This document shows positions 60,919-64,000 of a stretch of DNA of 64,000 bases, in pieces (position 1 is the stretch's first letter; each line of letters starts with the position of its first letter). The position numbers and the translations under genes are program-made. Under the pieces are notes generated by a model, which was not told the DNA's origin, ran no database searches, and saw nothing but the letters and a program-made list of their open reading frames with translations. The DNA is from Paenibacillus eucommiae (lineage in GTDB: Bacteria > Bacillota > Bacilli > Paenibacillales > NBRC-103111), in assembly GCF_017874215.1 (NCBI RefSeq), contig NZ_JAGGLB010000022.1:1-64000 (forward strand), written 5' to 3'.

Positions 60919-62637
60919 TCAAAATGCTCCGAACTGAGCTTGATGCAACCGGCTGTAAACGCCTTGAGTTTTAAGAAGCTCCTCATGATTGCCTTGCTCT
61001 TCAATTCCCTGCTCCGTTACGACGACAATCCGGTCAGCGTGCTTAATCGTTGCCAGGCGATGCGCGATCACGAGTGTGGTCCGACCCTCTGACAGCTCAG
61101 TAAGAGCTTGCTGGATGGCTGCCTCCGTCTCAGTATCAAGTGCTGAAGTTGCTTCGTCGAGAATCAAAATTGGCGGATTCTTGAGAAACATCCGGGCGAT
61201 GGAAAGGCGCTGCTTCTGGCCACCAGACAGCTTGACTCCACGTTCTCCGATGAGTGTGTCCAGCCCAGCCTCCTGAGACAGAATGATCGCTTCCAGCTGT
61301 GCGCGCCGCGCCGCTTCCCAAATCTCTTCTTCCGACGCATCTAGTTTGCCGTAAGCGATATTTTCGCGGATCGTGCCATCAAACAGGAAGACATCCTGCT
61401 GAACGATACCAATCTGGGAACGCAGCGATTCGAGCGTCATACTCCGAATATCAATGCCATCGATCGTAATGCTTCCTTCCTCGATTTCATAGAAGCGCGG
61501 CAGCAAACTGCATATCGTCGTTTTTCCTGCACCAGACGGACCCACAAATGCTACAGTTTCACCCGGGTTTACAGCCAGATCGATCTGGTTCAGCACCCTC
61601 TTTTTATTTTCATATCCAAAGGATACTTTGTTGAAAGCAATTTTACCAATCAAATTCTTAACATCCTTGGCACCTGGTGTATCGGCTACATCTGGCGCTG
61701 TTTCCAGCAAGTCCAGGTATCTTCTAAAGCCCGCAATCCCCTTAGGATAAGTCTCAATAACGGAATTGATTTGTTTAATAGGACCCAGAAAGACGTTGGA
61801 CAGCAAAACAAAAGCAATAAACTCCCCATAGGTCATTTGATCCTGAATAACAAACCACGTACCACATACCAACACAAAGATGGAAACAAAACGCATCAAA
61901 ATGTAGCTAAGCGACGAGTTCCACGCCATAATGCGGTAAGCAATTAATTTAGTCTGGCGAAAACGGCCATTGTTGACAGCGAATTGAGCAATTTCATGCT
62001 TTTCATTGGCAAATGCTTGCACAACACGCATGCCGCTGACATTATTTTCAACACGTGCATTAAAGTCGGCAATGTCTGAAAACATCCGCTTAAAGGCACG
62101 CGTCATTTTGCCGCTGAAATAAAGGGACAAATAAATCATTAACGGAATCATTACAAAAGTAAGGATAGCCAACTGCCAGTTGATCGACAGCATTAAACCG
62201 AAAGCTCCAAGCAAGGTCATGATGGCAATAAATAAATCCTCAGGCCCATGGTGGGCAATTTCGCCAATATCCATTAAATCATTCGTCATGCGGGAGACGA
62301 GATGTCCCGTCTTCGTGTTGTCAAAGAAACGGAAAGACATCTTTTGCACATGATCGAACAGTTTCTTACGCATATCTGTCTCAATGTTGATGCCCAGCTT
62401 ATGTCCCCAGTAGGAGACGACATAGTTCATAACAGCACTGACCAGATAAATGCCAAGCAAAACTACACAAGACCATAGTATCCACTTCCAGTTCCCGCTC
62501 GGCAATAGATCATCCACTACCTTGTTAACAGCAAGAGGAAATGTAAGTTCAAGCAGCGCAGCAAGTATTGCACAAGTAAAATCCAAGATAAATAATTTTT
62601 TATAAGGCCTGTAATACGCTAAAAATAGGCGCAGCAT
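60919..62637 (-). CDS. ABC exporter, fused permease-ATPase (type IV half-transporter)
   Basis: A 572-residue half-transporter: a six-TM exporter domain (1-310), then an ATPase with Walker A GPSGAGKTT, a Q loop, the signature LSGGQ, Walker B ILILDEATSALD and the H-loop AHRLATI. It works as a homodimer; the substrate could be a drug, peptide or lipid. It lies 52 bases downstream of the iron-permease genes on the same strand, so it may be co-transcribed with them, in which case siderophore export is one option (inference). Confidence 0.92.
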   Translation of the reverse strand: MLRLFLAYYRPYKKLFILDFTCAILAALLELTFPLAVNKVVDDLLPSGNWKWILWSCVVLLGIYLVSAVMNYVVSYWGHKLGINIETDMRKKLFDHVQKMSFRFFDNTKTGHLVSRMTNDLMDIGEIAHHGPEDLFIAIMTLLGAFGLMLSINWQLAILTFVMIPLMIYLSLYFSGKMTRAFKRMFSDIADFNARVENNVSGMRVVQAFANEKHEIAQFAVNNGRFRQTKLIAYRIMAWNSSLSYILMRFVSIFVLVCGTWFVIQDQMTYGEFIAFVLLSNVFLGPIKQINSVIETYPKGIAGFRRYLDLLETAPDVADTPGAKDVKNLIGKIAFNKVSFGYENKKRVLNQIDLAVNPGETVAFVGPSGAGKTTICSLLPRFYEIEEGSITIDGIDIRSMTLESLRSQIGIVQQDVFLFDGTIRENIAYGKLDASEEEIWEAARRAQLEAIILSQEAGLDTLIGERGVKLSGGQKQRLSIARMFLKNPPILILDEATSALDTETEAAIQQALTELSEGRTTLVIAHRLATIKHADRIVVVTEQGIEEQGNHEELLKTQGVYSRLHQAQFGAF

Positions 62638-62689
62638 TTATGTATTCCCTCTTTTCATTCATGAAATCCGTCAATCCTCTGTATGCCTG

Positions 62690-63724
62690 CTAAGTCTTTG
62701 ACTTGGCAAGTAAGTAGAGGAAATATGGTGCGCCGATGACGGCTACAACTATTCCCGTAGGAATTTCTGACGGCTGTAAAATCCAACGTCCCAGCGTATC
62801 AGCAACAAGGACTAGCAAGGCTCCGGCCAATGCGGAGGCAGGAAGCAGCATCTGATGCTTCGGACCAATGAGCCGCCTTCCGAGATGGGGACCGATCAAA
62901 CCAACGAAGCCGATACCACCACTCACCGCTACACAGGAGCCAGCCAAGCCAACAGCTGCGGCCAATAAAAGCAATCGTTCCTTCTCAATGGCAGCACCCA
63001 ATCCGGTTGCAGTCTGTTCTCCCAGGTTAAGCACATTGAGCACACGGGCTTTGTAAAACACATAAGGCAGTAAAATGACAATCCATGGTAATAGCGCAAG
63101 CACGAACTTCCAATTCGTTCCCCAGATACTGCCAGCCATCCATGTCGCAACAAATTGATATTTATCAGGGCTTAGCCTCAAGGTAAGCACGATCATAGCT
63201 GCGCTAATACCTGCTGCTACTGCAATTCCTGTCAGCAATAGACGGGTTGGTGACAAACCTTGATGCTTTTTGTAAGCCAGTGAGTAAATCAGTGCAGCAG
63301 TCAATCCCGCACCGACCAAAGCAAGCACTGGAAGTAAAAATACAGGTGCCGCGGCAGTTGTCGGATAAAAAGAAATGAACAGCATCACCACGAGTCCAGC
63401 ACCCGCATTAATCCCCAGAATACCCGGGTCAGCGAGCGCATTACGGGAAATCCCCTGCATAATACAGCCCGACACGGCCAGCCCTGCGCCAACCAGTACA
63501 GAGATGACGATGCGCGGCAGACGGAAATCGAACAGAATGAGCGATTGCTTTTCGGTTCCCATCCTAAACAAGGTGCGAATGACATCCATAGGTGAAAGCC
63601 GGATATATCCTGTGTTCATGCTGATAATAAACGCAATGATAATAAGAATACCTAATATGGAAAGAACCATGAATCCCCAGCTCTTCTTCCGGCGTTCAAC
63701 TGCTGCATCGGATAAGTTCTGCAT
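62690..63724 (-). CDS. FecCD-family iron-siderophore ABC permease
   Basis: A 344-residue permease with about nine or ten TM helices and FecCD signatures: RLPRIVISVLVGAGLAVSGCIMQGISRNALADPGILGINAGAGL, and the coupling region GGIGFVGLIGPHLGRRLIGPKHQMLLP. It forms a heterodimeric channel with the upstream permease for ferric siderophore uptake. The ATG lies 1 base past the upstream stop, with GGAGGGAG inside that gene as SD: translational coupling. Confidence 0.93.
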   Translation of the reverse strand: MQNLSDAAVERRKKSWGFMVLSILGILIIIAFIISMNTGYIRLSPMDVIRTLFRMGTEKQSLILFDFRLPRIVISVLVGAGLAVSGCIMQGISRNALADPGILGINAGAGLVVMLFISFYPTTAAAPVFLLPVLALVGAGLTAALIYSLAYKKHQGLSPTRLLLTGIAVAAGISAAMIVLTLRLSPDKYQFVATWMAGSIWGTNWKFVLALLPWIVILLPYVFYKARVLNVLNLGEQTATGLGAAIEKERLLLLAAAVGLAGSCVAVSGGIGFVGLIGPHLGRRLIGPKHQMLLPASALAGALLVLVADTLGRWILQPSEIPTGIVVAVIGAPYFLYLLAKSKT

Positions 63725-63725
63725 G

Positions 63726-64000
63726 CTACAGCTCCCTCCTTTCTTTACGTGCCAGGTAGAGGAAGAAAGGCACCCCGATTAGTGCAATCAATGCACCTAC
63801 AGGCGTTTCGTAAGGAGGATTGACCATTCTTGCTGCAAGGTCAGCGAAAACCATCAGCAGACTTCCAAGAATAGCTGAGCAGGGAATAATCCAGCGGTAA
63901 TCGACACCAACCAGATAACGGGTTAAATGCGGAATGATAAGTCCGACAAAACCGACAGCCCCAACAACGGATACAGCAGCTCCGGCAAGCACAAGGACAA
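63726..64000 (-). CDS. FecCD-family iron-siderophore ABC permease, partial
   Basis: The C-terminal 91 residues of a second permease; the frame stays open to the window edge, so the start lies beyond 64000. It carries the FecCD coupling motif GAVGFVGLIIPHLTRYLVG and the C-terminal PVGALIALIGVPFFLYL. It pairs with the downstream permease. A binding protein gene, and perhaps a Fur box, are expected upstream, outside the window. Confidence 0.92.
   Translation of the reverse strand, partial: VLVLAGAAVSVVGAVGFVGLIIPHLTRYLVGVDYRWIIPCSAILGSLLMVFADLAARMVNPPYETPVGALIALIGVPFFLYLARKERREL

Overview
The window looks like chromosomal DNA of a spore-forming, Gram-positive member of the Bacillales, most likely a Paenibacillus or close relative. 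This is inferred from an alpha/beta-type small acid-soluble spore protein, a SpoVB-type flippase, an SLH-anchored giant surface protein, an LTA-synthase-like enzyme, a B. subtilis-like ytqA-ytqB pair, purine-rich Shine-Dalgarno (SD) sequences and moderate GC. No rRNA, tRNA, prophage, transposase or cas gene was recognised.

Layout. 1-9.8 kb: a WGxxGxxG secreted protein, the ytqA-mnmM-manA run, SpoVB, a B12-binding radical SAM protein, an SDR and an RluA pseudouridine synthase. 9.8-15.5 kb: a methyltransferase/TPR-like protein, a GT2-GtrA pair, SASP, a Gly-rich small protein, a UPF0435 protein and a YigZ protein. 15.6-24 kb: pgi, a dehydrogenase fused to a PilZ domain, ppnP, transketolase, an amidohydrolase with a Gfo/Idh/MocA partner. 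24-34 kb: cell-surface and signalling genes: an HTH-TM-CapA-like protein, an acyltransferase, a 34-residue membrane peptide behind a Fur-box promoter, an MHYT-PAS-GGDEF-EAL protein, a PASTA pseudokinase and an LTA-synthase-family protein. 34-48 kb: a carbohydrate locus: Gfo/Idh oxidoreductase, sugar ABC transporter (lipoprotein and two permeases) and an 1831-residue SLH protein on the minus strand, with a divergent LacI regulator and a GH78 rhamnosidase. 48-52 kb: a secreted protein and a two-component system. 52-58.5 kb: a five-gene type III polyketide operon (PKS, methyltransferase, FAD oxidoreductase, FabF-like KS, MMPL exporter). 58.7-64 kb: a lipoprotein, a membrane HtrA-like protease, an ABC exporter and a FecCD iron-siderophore permease pair cut by the window edge.

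The most unusual material is intergenic. Four loci (about 3.5, 13.8, 18.7 and 48.4 kb) each carry exactly four copies of a 25-bp palindrome (TTTAACGATG, five bases, CATCGTTAAA) with nearly constant spacers of 26, 37 and 26 bp whose sequences differ. Two of these quartets adjoin a second, roughly 225-bp element that folds into a long three-segment hairpin; a third hairpin copy stands alone at 27.1 kb. Stem sequences differ between copies but pairing is kept, which is the signature of a selected structure. All lie at or near gene 3' ends, mainly between convergent genes, recalling enterobacterial BIME/REP elements, but I recognise no described family.

Protein-level oddities: a hydroxyacid dehydrogenase with a complete c-di-GMP-binding PilZ motif pair; a PASTA protein whose kinase domain has lost HRD and DFG; a CapA-like domain with most metal ligands missing behind an HTH and TM segment; and an LTA-synthase relative with Ser at the nucleophile position.
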